Part shown: positions 1-10,919 of the stretch, one piece after another
How positions within the stretch are numbered: the first letter of the stretch is position 1
Layout of the letters: the number at the start of each line of letters is the position of its first letter
From: Blasia pusilla
Taxonomy: Eukaryota; Marchantiophyta; Marchantiopsida; Blasiales
DNA: 64,000 nucleotides
Reading direction: 5' to 3'
Assembly: GCA_050084515.1 (NCBI GenBank)
Contig: CM114274.1
Span: forward strand, 15,190,001-15,254,000
The notes under the pieces: generated by a model
The model's database searches: none
Seen by the model: only the letters and a program-made list of their open reading frames with translations
Told to the model about the DNA's origin: nothing
Made by a program: the position numbers and the translations under genes

Positions 1-805
1 ACAACTTTATTGCAGAGTTTAGAAGTTTGTGTGACTCACAGGGGGCTGATATTTTGGCAAGAGAGAGGAAGATAGGAGAGTCTCTCTTAAGAAAAAAGGT
101 ACAAAAGGGGAAAAAAACTGAAACTCTCTTCAAAAAATATGAAGATTATGGATAATAAGTGAGTAATTTTTCTGGAGATTTTTTTTGAAGAGAGGAAATC
201 CGTCGCTTTCTAGGCATCATGTCGATCCGTCAGACTCCGACAGGTTGCAAACGTTAAAAAAACCCCAAAAATTTTAAAATTTTCTTAACAAAAAAAAAAA
301 ACCAAAAAATTTGCAACCCGTCGGATTCCGACAGGTTTAAAAGGTAAAAAAAAGTACCCAAAAAAAGTTTCAAAAGTTTTTTTCACCACCAAATTTTTTT
401 GAAATTTTTTTACCTTTTCAACTTGTCAAAACTTTCATCTCTCCAACCTGTCGGCAACTCTCTTAAACTTGTCGGAAACTCTCTTCAAACCAAGATAGGC
501 CTAGGGGTTGCTAATATCTTCCTCTCTCCTCTCTCCTCTCTTCCTCTCCTCTTACCGCTCTTCGTGACTCACAACCGACTAGGAACTCCAGAAAGTTCAA
601 CCTGTTTACAACATGGAACGACATGTTCCAGCATTTGGAGGGGGCGCCTATGGACGATTATCATGAGTTATCCCACAGATATGCACAGGAGATTGAGGCA
701 TGGAGACTCTACTATGACCCACACTATGTCTCGATGGACTGAGCCGTTTCCATACGAGGAGGAGTCAAGAGAGCTACTTCCTCTTCCACCAGTGATGTTT
801 TAGGA
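1..805 (+). pseudogene. gag fragment of copy A, interrupted
   Basis: Two pieces match the capsid-coding part of gag in copy B. Bases 14-45 correspond to about 31184-31215 of copy B, and 585-805 to about 31225-31440. Gag forms the particle that packages element RNA. The second piece encodes tracts such as YHELSHRYAQEIEAWRLYYD with neighbouring frames needed to follow it. The two pieces are separated by unrelated AT-rich DNA. The zinc-knuckle half of gag seen in copy B is absent here because of a deletion ending near 830. Coding is broken by stops. The identification rests on copy-to-copy similarity. Confidence 0.75.
46..584. other. AT-rich insertion inside copy A gag
   Basis: About 540 bp interrupt gag where copy B is continuous (near 31220). 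The segment is rich in A and T runs and contains the phrase CGTCGGATTCCGACAGG and close variants near 220-245 and 315-340, which form an internal repeat with dyad character. No terminal repeats or target duplication could be fixed by eye. A small non-autonomous insertion or a local rearrangement are both possible. The open frame at 399-803 starts in it and is not considered a gene. Confidence 0.5.
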
Positions 806-829
806 GGGGTAACCTGGTGCTCAGTTTCA

Positions 830-1883
830 ACAGCTACAACAGTAGATTGACGCTATGGCATTGAGGTTACCCGATGTCAGATCCGTGGCATCGATGTCTT
901 ATGGAGCAGCCATAAATATGGAGGATCTTAGTTGGATGTGTGGGGTTGTCCACATGGAGGCCGCCGTAGCTGTTACCCATGCAGCCGCCGCAGAGTTGGA
1001 TCCACAGCGAGGGGAAACCAAGAAACAAACGAGGCTTCCTCAATCTTGCACGTTGTCTGAGGCGATGAGGACCCCATCGATGGGTTCTGATCAGAGTTCC
1101 TAGAGAGTTGGTGATATTTTTGGTGTGCATGCACGGAGGGCGATGGGATAAGCAAGTGCAACGACTCCTATTGCTGATGCTCAGGGGGAGCATGTGTCGA
1201 GCACGTTGTTGGGGGCGGCCACTATTGTGTATTGCGCTCCTTTGTTTCTGCTTCCAATGTTATGACGTTGGGAGATACACCCTCCGAGGTTTTCCGGCTG
1301 GCCGCTACGCTATGTGAGCATGGAGTTGGTGTTCCTGCGTCACACTCAGGGATGATTGTAGAAGAGGTGATGGACCTGCCCTTGGAGCCTATGCTCATGC
1401 CGTCCACGTCAGATTCATGGTAGACTACGGCTGCTAGGATGGTGGAGATGCTTGCTAGACCGGTGATGGAGCGTGCCATGGTTGCTCCTGGTGTTGTATT
1501 GTTGGATAATTGGGAAGAGGTCTTCCAGTTGGTGAGTCCAGGAGGTAGAGTTTTTAGACCGCACTGCATTTTGTTGGATTCAGGAGCGCAACCCCTTGAT
1601 GTTGGGGAAAGCGGCATTAAGAGGATTGGGCTTGACGAGAGCCGATGTGGAGCGTTGTCCATTCCGGATACAGACATCCTCGGGTGGAGCGAGCACCACA
1701 CAGTATATCATCCAACATGTGGTCGTGGTGAGGATTCGCCAGGGATATCCTAAAGAAGAGTCTGTGGTGCGAGCCAAGGCGATAGTCACTAATGTAGAGT
1801 CCTACGATGTCTTGGTTGGTGGAGAAATGTTGTACCCAATGGGGTTTTGTGGAGTGATTGCACGACGACCATGAGAGATGGCG
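830..1883 (+). pseudogene. protease region of copy A
   Basis: This segment aligns with 32380-33490 of copy B and with the minus-strand protease frame 54825-55757 of copy C. The retropepsin-like signature LLDSGAQP lies near 1573-1596, and D-S-G is the catalytic triplet of aspartic proteases of LTR elements. Downstream the block RADVERCPFRIQTSSGGAST and the tract DVLVGGEMLYPMGF match the other copies. Several frameshifts and stops break it (for example the stop near 1100). The protease would process the polyprotein. The alignment stops abruptly near 1883, where an insertion begins. Confidence 0.8.
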
Positions 1884-3160
1884 ACCGTTGTCGTGTCGAG
1901 AATCTTTCTTCGAGCAAGGGCGGGCCTTCTAGCTGCGGTAGATGCGGTCGATGCAAGGTGAACTCTCTAATAAGTTCTCCTTTTTCAATACAAAATTATG
2001 ATGTACACTCTCCATTCTCTCACGACAGGTATCACAAATGGAAGTGCCGAGGCGATCACTTTTTCGTAACATCGGACCCCGAAATTCCTAACTATAAAAT
2101 CCCTATAAACTATTTTACGTTTGTACACGAGGAAGATAGCACAACTAGTGTTAAACCCTACTTGACCAGGCCTATTGATATCCATGGATCGCTATATAAG
2201 GACATACAAAGTACAATCCCATGTCCTTCCATATGTGACGATAGGAAGAATCACGGAGTTGGAGATTGCATGACTGGTTCATGAACGCCTCCCCAAAGTG
2301 ATAAACTAAATAGCGAGTGAACCAGTGCCTATCTACAAAGAGTACCTTGACATGGTAAGGATTGAGGAAAGGAAAGTCGGGCACAGCTCGTGCTCCACCC
2401 CTATCCATGCTTGACACACATTCTCTACTCTCCTCAAGAATGGGTTTTGGCGGAGTTATTCTCCCAAGAGGGGTAATCCACTCTCATTGGGGAAATAACA
2501 AGCCAAAACTTCCGCTATTTTAGTATGACTAAACTCCTCTACGGTGACAAACCTCTCATCCCCACACACACACACCACACTCTAGAAATCTCTCAAAGAA
2601 TAAACCATAGTCAAGTTACTCTCCCAAGAGGGGTGATCCACTCTCATTGGAAGAGCAAGCAATCCCAAAGCCATACACTCAAGAGAGACATGAGAGACTC
2701 AAGATGTGGAATAGAAGGTGATGAACCCTTGAAGGTCCCTCCTCTTTATATACTCACAAGGGATCCACAAGAGTACAAAATAGAGCTTATCTTATCTTGT
2801 GCCACATGGCTTCCTCTCAAGGCTTAGCCAATCATATTTTGACACAAGTAGATTTCCTCTTATCTCTTCTAAAATATCCTCTTTTACCCACATGATATTT
2901 TTCAAATTACCCCAACTAACCTAGCCACCAACCAAGACTACTTTTTTTTTATTAAAGCAACTACTTTACTTTTATAAAGTCATCTTTTATTTATTACCTC
3001 TTTTTCCTAAAGTTGGGCCTGCATAAAAGAGGCACCATAAAGAAGTTTAAACATAAGAATCTCTTTTTTCTAAGCCAATTTATTTAATACTAATGAAACT
3101 CTATCTAACACTTAATGACGAAGTAGTTTACACACTGGTTGATTTTACTATACGACACCG
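1884..3160. other. 1.28 kb insertion between protease and methyltransferase of copy A
   Basis: Copy B is continuous across this point (about 33500 to 33508), whereas copy A carries about 1.28 kb of unrelated AT-rich DNA. Inside it a phrase of about 35 bp, CTCTCCCAAGAGGGGTGATC followed by CACTCTCATTGG, occurs twice (about 2460-2493 and 2621-2653). No coding motif, long terminal repeat or clear target duplication was recognised. It may be a solo element or a non-autonomous insertion. The small open frames in it are treated as chance. Confidence 0.6.
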
Positions 3161-4565
3161 TAGCAGCATTTAGCAACGCCATCACTTGGTCTAATGATTT
3201 GATTGAGGGACATGTCCATGCAAAGGACACTTCTGTTCTTGACAATTCTATGGAGAGGAGTGTTATGGTAGCCGTATAATTCCATGGAGGAGAGGTGTTG
3301 CTTTGGGGCTCGACTGAGGAGCTTTGACGCTTAGCCATTGAGCATATGCACACCGCGTGGATCAAGATGTTTGCACCAGAGCGTGACGGGTCAGAGGAAC
3401 CCGAGGTAGCCAGGAGTGATACTATGACTCTTTTGGACACCACCCCGATTGTGTGGTGCATCCTAGAGGAGGGTATTTGCGTGTTGGATCTCTTTGGAGG
3501 GATCAACACTGGTTTAGTTGTTGTTTTGTAGGTAGGGTTGCGCGTGCAGCAGTACGTATATGTTGAGATTGATGATGTTTCGAGGTGCACTTCACTTCAC
3601 CATGTGGCGTAGATATGCCTACGATTTCCCGACTTTTTTTCTACGTTTGCTGTCCGGGGATACTAGAGTTCCCTATCAATGGACATTTTATTGCTGGGGA
3701 CACAAGACCTACAACGAGTAGGGACCATATATTTGGTCATTTTTGTTGGCCGTGTCAGGGCTAGTTGAGTGTTGGATGGGGTAGCGGAATTAGCTGACTC
3801 TCAATTCACGTTATTTTGGGAGATGATGCGGATCTCGTGACATTTATAGGAGCATCAGTCTCGTTCTACATCATACATTTTGAAGAATGTGCTGATTTTG
3901 GGCGATTCGAGGTCCCGCATGGTGACGAGTGCACATCTGGTGCATGCATGGATTGGCCCGGCAGTGTTGTTAGATGCGGCAAGTGTAGATTCACGAGCAC
4001 ATCGCCCACATCTTTGGTGGACCAACTTGGTGCCACACGAGGTTTTGCGGAGGGCGTATGCGAGAGTGTAGCGCCCCTCCCATTTTTTGGTGGATTCTAT
4101 TTTGGATCCAGATCTTCGATCACAAGCAGTGAGGCACGATGATTGACCGCCGTTGACTATGGTCAACAAGATTGGCATGCCACAAGCAGCCTTTCCCATA
4201 TTTGTGAGTTTTCTCGCTTCCTATTCATTGAAGGAGGCCGAGCCTGGCTTGGTTTGGGATGACCAAGATTAGCGGTTGGTGGAGCCCAACGCCATTGAGC
4301 AAGAGCAAGCGATGGTATTTACCACAAGAGTGACAACAATACCGTCATTATCAGAGGCATCACGACGTCATGTCTTAGGCCCGGCGATGGACGTGAACTG
4401 CTTGACATGGATTTTTAGCTTAGGAGGGTAGTTGAGCAACGTCATTTGCGGATGTGACATATCACAACTGTTGCGTTGGTGAGCCCCATGCCTATCGAGA
4501 CGATTGAGGCAGTGGCTAGGGGCAAGATCCCAGGAGACCGACAGACCATGGGTGATCGAGAGAGA
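3161..4565 (+). pseudogene. C5 DNA methyltransferase module of copy A
   Basis: This is a decayed cytosine-5 DNA methyltransferase between protease and RT. Motif I (SAM binding) reads VLDLFGGINTG near 3483-3515. The ENV-containing motif VI is reduced to a frame reading KNVLILGDSRSR (3883 onward). The downstream block LLDAASVDSRAHRP and LWWTNLVP (about 3970-4040) matches the region just after the catalytic half in DNMT3-type enzymes. The terminal motif RRHVLGPAMD lies near 4359-4392. The catalytic PCQ tract is lost here: around 3750-3765 the bases resemble copy B but the frame is broken. Stops include TAG at 3529, where copy B has CAG. The module would methylate cytosines in DNA, but this copy is dead. 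Confidence 0.85.
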
Positions 4566-5600
4566 CACCCTTGGACTTCTTGGGATATTTTGTAGGAATG
4601 TTGGGAGATGATAGCCATAACATCAAGCGTAGTTCCAAGTACTGCACATGGAGGAGATTAGAGTTTGTAGTTGGATGTAGAGGAGCAATCGAGTTCCATT
4701 ATCCGAGATGGGGTTGCACCATAACAACCATCGATACTTGCGCCAGAGCGTCCTACCGTAGTCACGATGGAGACTTGGGAGCCATATATGGGCCCTTAGT
4801 TGACAAAATAAGAGCGGCGTCGAATACATCAGTTCCTTAGGACTTATAGGAGTTGTTTTGCATTTAGCATGCATGATTTGGGTATGCTAAAGGCTCTAGG
4901 GATCTGCATTGAGTTTCTAGCGACACGCCCATCTTGCGATGATGACCGTACAAGTACAGTGACATGGAGAGGGCTCTGATTCAGAGTAGGAGCCATGACT
5001 TGGTTGGAGCACGACTTGTAGAGATGTCGTATGGAGAGTATGCATCTGCCAGTGTCATGCCAGCCAAGAAGGATGTGCATGGCAACTGGACGGATAGGCG
5101 GATGTGTGGAGATTACCGACCTATCAATCGGCAAACAAAGTCCGATAGGTATGCGATGCCCACCCTTGAGGAAATCTTTGATGCTATTGGGTATGCAAAG
5201 GTCTTTAGTTTGTTAGATCTTCGAGGCGGATACCATCAGTTTCCTATCAGATTGGAGGACATGCAGAAGATGACATTTTGGGCCATCGATCCTCACTGGA
5301 AGGATTGTTTGTACTAGTGGCGGTTCTTACCATTTGGGTTAAAGAACGCCCTGGCTGAGTTGTAGGGGGTCATGGATAGGATTTTGGCACTTCTAGATTT
5401 TGCTAGGTGTTACATTGATGACATCATAATCTTTAGAGCCACGATTGAGGAGCATGAGCGATATCTAGAGGAGGTGTTTCGACAATTGCAGTTACATGGG
5501 CTGAAGCTACATCCAAGCAAGTGCAAGTTCTTCTACGACCAGATTGAATACCTGGATCATACAATATACCCAAGAGGCCTTGGTATGCAATAGACAAAGA
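4566..5600 (+). pseudogene. reverse transcriptase of copy A
   Basis: The linker RHPWTSWD at about 4563 precedes the RT, as in copies B and C. RT blocks visible include MPAKKDVHGNW, MCGDYRPINRQTKSDRYAMP, FSLLDLRGGYHQFPI and the catalytic box CYIDDIIIF, with YIDD at 5411-5422 intact. Ty3/gypsy elements use this polymerase to copy their RNA. Stops at 5318 (TAG) and 5363-5365 (TAG, CAG in copy B near 38630) break the frame. The identification is secure, and function is lost. Confidence 0.93.
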
Positions 5601-6230
5601 TAGAGGCTATTTCACGCATTCCACGCCCTACAGATGTGAGTCGAGTTTACGCATTCATGGGATTGGCGGACTTCTATCGACGGTACGTCAAGGATTTCAA
5701 TTCGATTGCAAAGCCGTTGACCTTGCTGACCAAGGTGGATCAAGAGTGGCATTGGGGGGATGAGCATGAGATAGCATTTTAGCTGCTCAAGGACCGATTG
5801 ATATTGGTACCCATATTGAGGAGAGCGATTAGGGGATATCCTTTCCAGTTGCATACCGATTGGAGCATGTTGGGGCTTGGAGCCGTGCTCACCCAACATG
5901 ATGATGATGATAGAGAGTCCATGGTGACTTACGCTAGTCGCTCGAACAACACCGGAGAGGAAAAATATAGCTCGTATAAGGGTGAGTGCTTGGCTGTAGT
6001 GTGGACTGTTGCACATTTTAAGTGTTATCTATTCAACAACCTCTTTACCATCATTATTGATCATCAACCACTTAAGTGGTTGATGGAGTCTGACAAGCTT
6101 ATAGGGAAGCTTGCGAGATGGGCTCTTTTGTTGCAAGAGTATAACTTCTAAGTGGTGCATAAACATGGGACGCTCAACCAAGATGTAGATGGTTTGAGCC
6201 GTAATCCATGCATGAGTCAGCAAGATGCAA
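5600..6230 (+). pseudogene. RNase H of copy A
   Basis: Immediately after the RT come the typical Ty3/gypsy connection (RIPRPTDVSRV, GLADFYRRYVKDF) and the RNase H core: FQLHTDWSMLGLGAVLTQ, VTYASRSNN, GECLAVVW and TIIIDHQPLKWLM. RNase H removes the RNA strand during reverse transcription. TAG at 5780-5782 stands where copy B has CAG. Another stop follows NF near 6150. The linker to integrase, with NQDVDGLSRNPC, is present at about 6177-6212. Confidence 0.9.
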
Positions 6231-6479
6231 CTGGAGCTCGTTGGCATGGTGAGAGTGATGAGGAGTTGGTACGAGGATGGCACGCGTCTGCCTATTTGGG
6301 CTTGTTGGCTATGGAGAGCCAGATTGTTGAGACTTCGATGGCGAGGTCTGATGGAGAGTCCTTAGATCGCGTCGCGAGCACAGTGGGTGCTAGAGAGCGG
6401 GATCGGATCCTACGGCAAGTCAGACGATTCCGGTGGGAGGGAACACAAGTATGGAAGGATGGTAGAGTACGTATAGTGC

Positions 6480-7560
6480 CTCATCCTTCATAGAGAGCAG
6501 GTTTGGTGCGTCATGCCCACAAGGAGTTGGGTCATTTTGGAATGAAGCGGACGTACAGCCTGCTCTAGATACAGTATTGGTGGCGAGGCATGCAGACTCT
6601 TGTTCAACAGTTTGTTGCTAGGTGCATGGTTTGTAATCGAGTCCAGACATCGTTCAATGTTCCGACTCCACAGTTGTATCCACTTTCAATCATAGGTTTA
6701 GGTTATAGATGGAGTTTGGATTTTGTAAGACTTTTACCTTTGACAGAGCGCCATAGTCGTTATGTGTTGGTGATGATTGAACATTTCTCGAAGTGGATAG
6801 AGTTGGTTGCATTTCCTGATAAAGCAAGTGAGGGAGTATCGTATGCCTTCCTATATTGAGTGCTGAGTCATTATGGCGCACCAACTAAGGTGTTGACAGA
6901 CTAGGGTACATAGTTCCGCGGGGAGTTTCAGGCCTTGTGTGATAAGGCACTGATCGATCACCGCACCACTCCGCGAGATCATCGTGAGGCGGATGGACTA
7001 GCGGAGAGGGTTGTGCAGATGGTGAAGAGAGGATTACGCAAGTATGGCTTGCAGAGATGTCACCTAGGAGATTGGGATCTCTAGTTGCCGTGGTTGACAA
7101 TGGGATATAGGTTCAACATGCAGACATCCTTAGCGTCTTTCTCACCGTACTTGCTATTTTATGGCCGATAGCCAGATTTACCTACGGCCATTCATTGAGA
7201 TGTTGGTGAGGTGTTGAACCTTGATGACCTTGATGTATGGATGGGAGCATATTCTCACAGGGCTGAGTTGTTTCGGAGAGTGATGCCCATGACGTTTGAA
7301 AACTTGGTGATTGCGCATCATTAGGATATGTTGAGGTATGCGACTATTTGGGGAGGTGGTTATCAACCTTCTATCCGGAGGTTTCATCAGGTAGACTATG
7401 TCTTCTTTCAACAGATGACATCCATGACGTTGGATGTGACTGCAGGGCGCACCATCTTGAGAGTGCGTGAGATTCTACTATCTGGTGTTCTCGTATTAGA
7501 GGGGCGCGATGGTATGGTTTGGAAGGACCATGTGCGTAACTGTGCGTCATGTCACCTTCC
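6480..7560 (+). pseudogene. integrase of copy A
   Basis: The zinc-binding head reads HKELGHFGMKRTYSLL with CMVCNRV about 40 residues later (HHCC type). The catalytic core begins with GYRWSLDFVRLLPLTERHSR, and the second acidic position is in KVLTD near 6890-6900. The frame has TAG at 6566-6568 and 6902-6904, both CAG in copy B. The C-terminal part contains FHQVDYVFFQQ and LEGRDGMVWKDHVRNC. Integrase inserts the cDNA into host DNA. The C-terminal part does not look like a chromodomain. Confidence 0.88.
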
Positions 7561-7755
7561 TAACATTGATGTTGCAGTTAATACGAGCTTAGCAGAGTTC
7601 CTACAGACTTGTGATGTATGTTGTGTGGTTCTGTCCGTGATGCAACCATTATGCTAGTCTGTGATGGATGTTTGAGAGGGTGGCAAATGGCATGTTTGAC
7701 GCCATCTCTCACTAGGGTTCTTCAGGGATGATGGATGTGTCCTAAATGTATGTAG
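7560..7755 (+). pseudogene. C-terminal PHD finger of copy A
   Basis: After CASCHLPNID the polyprotein ends in a C4HC3-type zinc finger. The tail encodes a CDGC-like tract near 7659-7673 and the terminal pair WMCPKC followed by Met and a TAG stop (about 7731-7755). Copy A therefore supplies the last two cysteines that are mutated in copy B. PHD fingers usually bind histone H3 tails. The first half here is damaged by frameshifts and stops. The finger is called by comparison with copies B and C. Confidence 0.75.
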
Positions 7756-7867
7756 AGTAGGTAGTCCTAGATTCCCACTTGTGTCTGTGACATGGATGAC
7801 TAGAAGACGACTAACAATGGGGCCACATGAGCATCTGGCCTTTTTGCTCTTAGCGTTCGAGAAATGT

Positions 7868-8061
7868 ATGTCATGGTAGGTAGGGATAGATGGCTATTTG
7901 GAGTTAGAGGGACTTAACCACCAGTTAGAGGGGCGATTGGAGATATTTTGGTACTTCTCGTCTCGTTGTTTGGATGCCATGTGTTAGCATGGGATCTTGC
8001 GTGTTTGTGTGTATATTCGGAGACAACGATATATGTTGTGTAGCGATGTGTATGAGCACGA
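7868..8061 (+). repeat. 3-prime terminal repeat of copy A (about 190 bp)
   Basis: The segment starts TGTCATGGTAGG and ends GAGCACGATA. It matches 41217-41413 (copy B) and the inverse of 51115-51314 (copy C). The shared ending GCACGAC(A) and the TG start suggest LTR sequence, either a whole short LTR or the last part of a longer one. Similarity stops exactly at 8061. Confidence 0.65.
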
Positions 8062-8699
8062 TAAATTCCTAATTTAGAAATATCTATGTATCCATAAATT
8101 AAATATGATGAGAAAATAAAAATATTCAAATGTATATATTTGCGTTCCCTACACAATTTATTTTTCTTTCCATCTAATTTATCCTCGCGTCCTTCACACA
8201 TATTTTGTAATTATTTTCTTTCTACCTATCTCAAAAAGATCATCACTAATTTTTACGGGAGAGTGTACTTTCATGTTTGAAACTACTTGATGCCCGTGCC
8301 ATACGTGAATTTTTAATTTTTAATTATCCATCTTTAATGTATAATTGAACTTGAATTATCTCATTGGTTTGGAAAACGAACTAATACATATATGGTAGAA
8401 AAGACATGTGTCAAAAAAAGAGACAATCTTAAATTGAAGAGACACTCTCCGATGATAATATAAAAAAAATTTCTTCAGATTTTTTACATTTTAAACCAAC
8501 ATTCATGATTCCATACGATCTCTCAAAATTGATTAAAAAGGAAGCACTTCAAAAATTTTAATTAAATTTATTTCGTGTCAAACGTATTTATCCTAGTTTT
8601 TAAAAATGGCATGCCCATTACTTCATGACAACGATAAAACCAATTTTCCTCCCAAACGTGAACAAATGAAAAACTAGAAAGCAACGCAACATCGCGAGG
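8062..8699. other. AT-rich intergenic DNA
   Basis: AT-rich sequence without recognisable coding or repeat structure; the short open frames are interpreted as chance. Confidence 0.6.
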
Positions 8700-9250
8700 T
8701 TCGCTATACAGGACTCTCCCGTGCAACGTTTATGGTCATATTAGGACCACTCACTGCCGGAGTTGAGAGGCCCCCGGGAGTCGTGGCGACAGCCAATGCC
8801 CGTTTGAAGAAACGGGTACCTACACAAGGCTCCCGTTTATGGGAACGGCAATTTTTAGGGACGTCCGAAAAAAAAATTTTGTCCTCTTTAGGACGATACC
8901 AAATTTTAAATTATTGTTTATAAAAAAATTATTATTATTAGTCAATAAAATCCATTCGTGTGAACTACACGGGAGTTTCCCCCGTCCCCGTATTTTGTTC
9001 CCCGTCGGGAGGAAATGAGTGGCCCTATTGCGACCGACCGACCGACGGACGGAGTCCGTCCGTCCGCTTGTTCGTCCGTGAGTCGCGCGGAGCAAGTACG
9101 CATTAAGTTCACGAGGCTGGAGGTCCGTGAAGTACAAGGGCGGACCATAAAGGCTAAGCACTTGTACTCATGCAGTTCTTGTAGCGCGACGTCGCACTCC
9201 CTTAATGGACTTGCCTACCACAGTAGCGTTTGACTGGAGTCAACGCGAGA
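8700..9250. other. GC-rich island with GACGGAC-type palindrome
   Basis: A CpG-rich patch within AT-rich DNA. At about 9024-9065 repeats of CCGA/CGGA and GTCC form a near palindrome around CGGACGGAGTCCGTCCG. Open frames on both strands reflect base composition, and no protein family was recognised. It could be a promoter-proximal island or the end of an unknown element. Confidence 0.45.
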
Positions 9251-10919
9251 ATATGCACAGGGAAAATTAGATAAAGAGAAGGCCCTTGATATATTTTATT
9301 CTTGCGATAGCAGTAAGTGCGAAGAAGACATCCGAATGGGGTTACACTTGCCTTGGGGGTTGGTTTACATTCGTTTTTCGTTTCTAATTATTTTCTTGCG
9401 TTTGTCGAAATTATTATTTATATTATCATTGGAGAGTGATTTTTTATTTGCAAAAGATGTATATGCTTGATAACTGGACAATAGCGAATGTCTCTCATAT
9501 TACGATCATCGAAACAAATATTTGAATTTAAGTGGGGTATGATTAGTCCCTTCACTTTCAGCAGGTATGGTAGGGATTATACATTGATCAGAGTTAAAAA
9601 AATTAGTATCTACGGATCCTTTTGCAATTTTTTTTTCTTCGCCCAATTTATCCATGTGGATTGGTCGGAGAATGGGTCATTTGCGATCATCTATCAAATG
9701 AATGTACTTTTCAAAAAAAAGAGGATGATGAAGCATTTAAAAACTGATTATCAAGATCTTAATTTATTTGGATCCGAATATAAAATGAAATTATTTGAAA
9801 CATGAACTTGAATGGTTCAAATTAAAGAAATATTCCCTTCTTGTGTGTTAATTGATTGGTATTCCAATCACTAAATCACTTTGTAAAATGTAGAGAAAAA
9901 TGGAGTTTTAAATGTCGTTGCTTATATGATTAGTGGACAACTCCTTCATGCTAGTTCTTACCTTAAAACCTTAAAAAAATCTTTGTTTGTTGAATGTTTT
10001 AACTCCCAATAGAATTCTCTTAGTTTTGTGCTTTATCAAATAAGCTGATATTCCACTTTCAAATATCTTTTGTGTTTTCTCTTCATAAAAGTTTTCATAA
10101 TCTTCACCACGAAATCATTATTTTTTCAACCTCCTTTCAATCTTTAATTTTTTGAACATTTTCATTTCAATGCATTTTCTCAATAAACATGCTCCTTTGC
10201 ACAAGGGATAAGTCAACTAGTTTTTTAGTCTATGAGCACAAATATAAGCATGAATATAGAAAAAAAGGATTAATCATGTCAATCATTGAGTTTTTTTTTT
10301 GGCTTATTGGAATTTTCTTTTTTATTCCATTTTACAATAGACTACTTCCTTTCTTTGCATGTTATTATCTTTCTTTGTCCTCTTTAGAAGATTATTTTTA
10401 TAGTAAAACTAATACATGGTGGTATGATGCACAAGTTTAAATTAACTCCCTTAATGATAATTGAATTTCAAAATTATCATATATCATTTTAAATCAATTT
10501 CAAACAATTCTATTGGCGCTCAAAAGATGAGTGATCCTATTGGTTAAAAGTACCAACTCTCAAGATGAGAAAAATTTGGAAAAACATTTTCCATTAATAA
10601 TATAAATAATCTACATTTCAAAAAAAATTATTATGTCATATTTATATTATATTTAAAAATTCATTAAATTTTTAAATCTATAGGATCATTTGAAATTAAT
10701 TTAAAATAATATTGAAAACTGTGTGAACTATTTATGAGATGATTCAGTTTAGGATTATATTGACATCATTTAAAGATAAATTTTATTTATTTTTCACTAT
10801 GAAAAAAAGAACTTGGAAAATAGCAGTTACTATTTGTATTTGTTTTATAACAAATAAATACCACTTTAGATAAAGTTGTGTTACAATAGAATAAATACGT
10901 CCAACTAACGGCGTACTAT
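9251..10919. other. AT-rich intergenic DNA
   Basis: Long A/T runs. Two open frames (9488-9805 and 10189-10440, plus) encode Phe/Ile/Lys-rich strings typical of AT-rich non-coding DNA. No motif is seen and no gene is called. Confidence 0.55.

Larger units (their letters stand above)
1..8061 (+). mobile_element. Ty3/gypsy retrotransposon copy A with DNMT and PHD modules, decayed
   Basis: This is a plus-strand LTR retrotransposon copy whose left end lies outside the window. Its modules run in the order gag, protease, C5 DNA methyltransferase, reverse transcriptase, RNase H, integrase, PHD finger, then a 3-prime terminal repeat. The order is shared with copies B (29151-42056) and C (51115-55757). 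Every module carries stops or frameshifts, two foreign segments interrupt it (about 46-584 and 1884-3160), and about 950 bp of gag present in copy B is missing between about 806 and 830. RT, RNase H and integrase similarity to Ty3/gypsy is clear by eye. No functional protein can be made from this copy. Confidence 0.93.

Noticed and set aside
9024-9065. Functional palindromic operator
   Set aside because: It consists of short CCGA/CGGA repeats that give dyad symmetry by composition.
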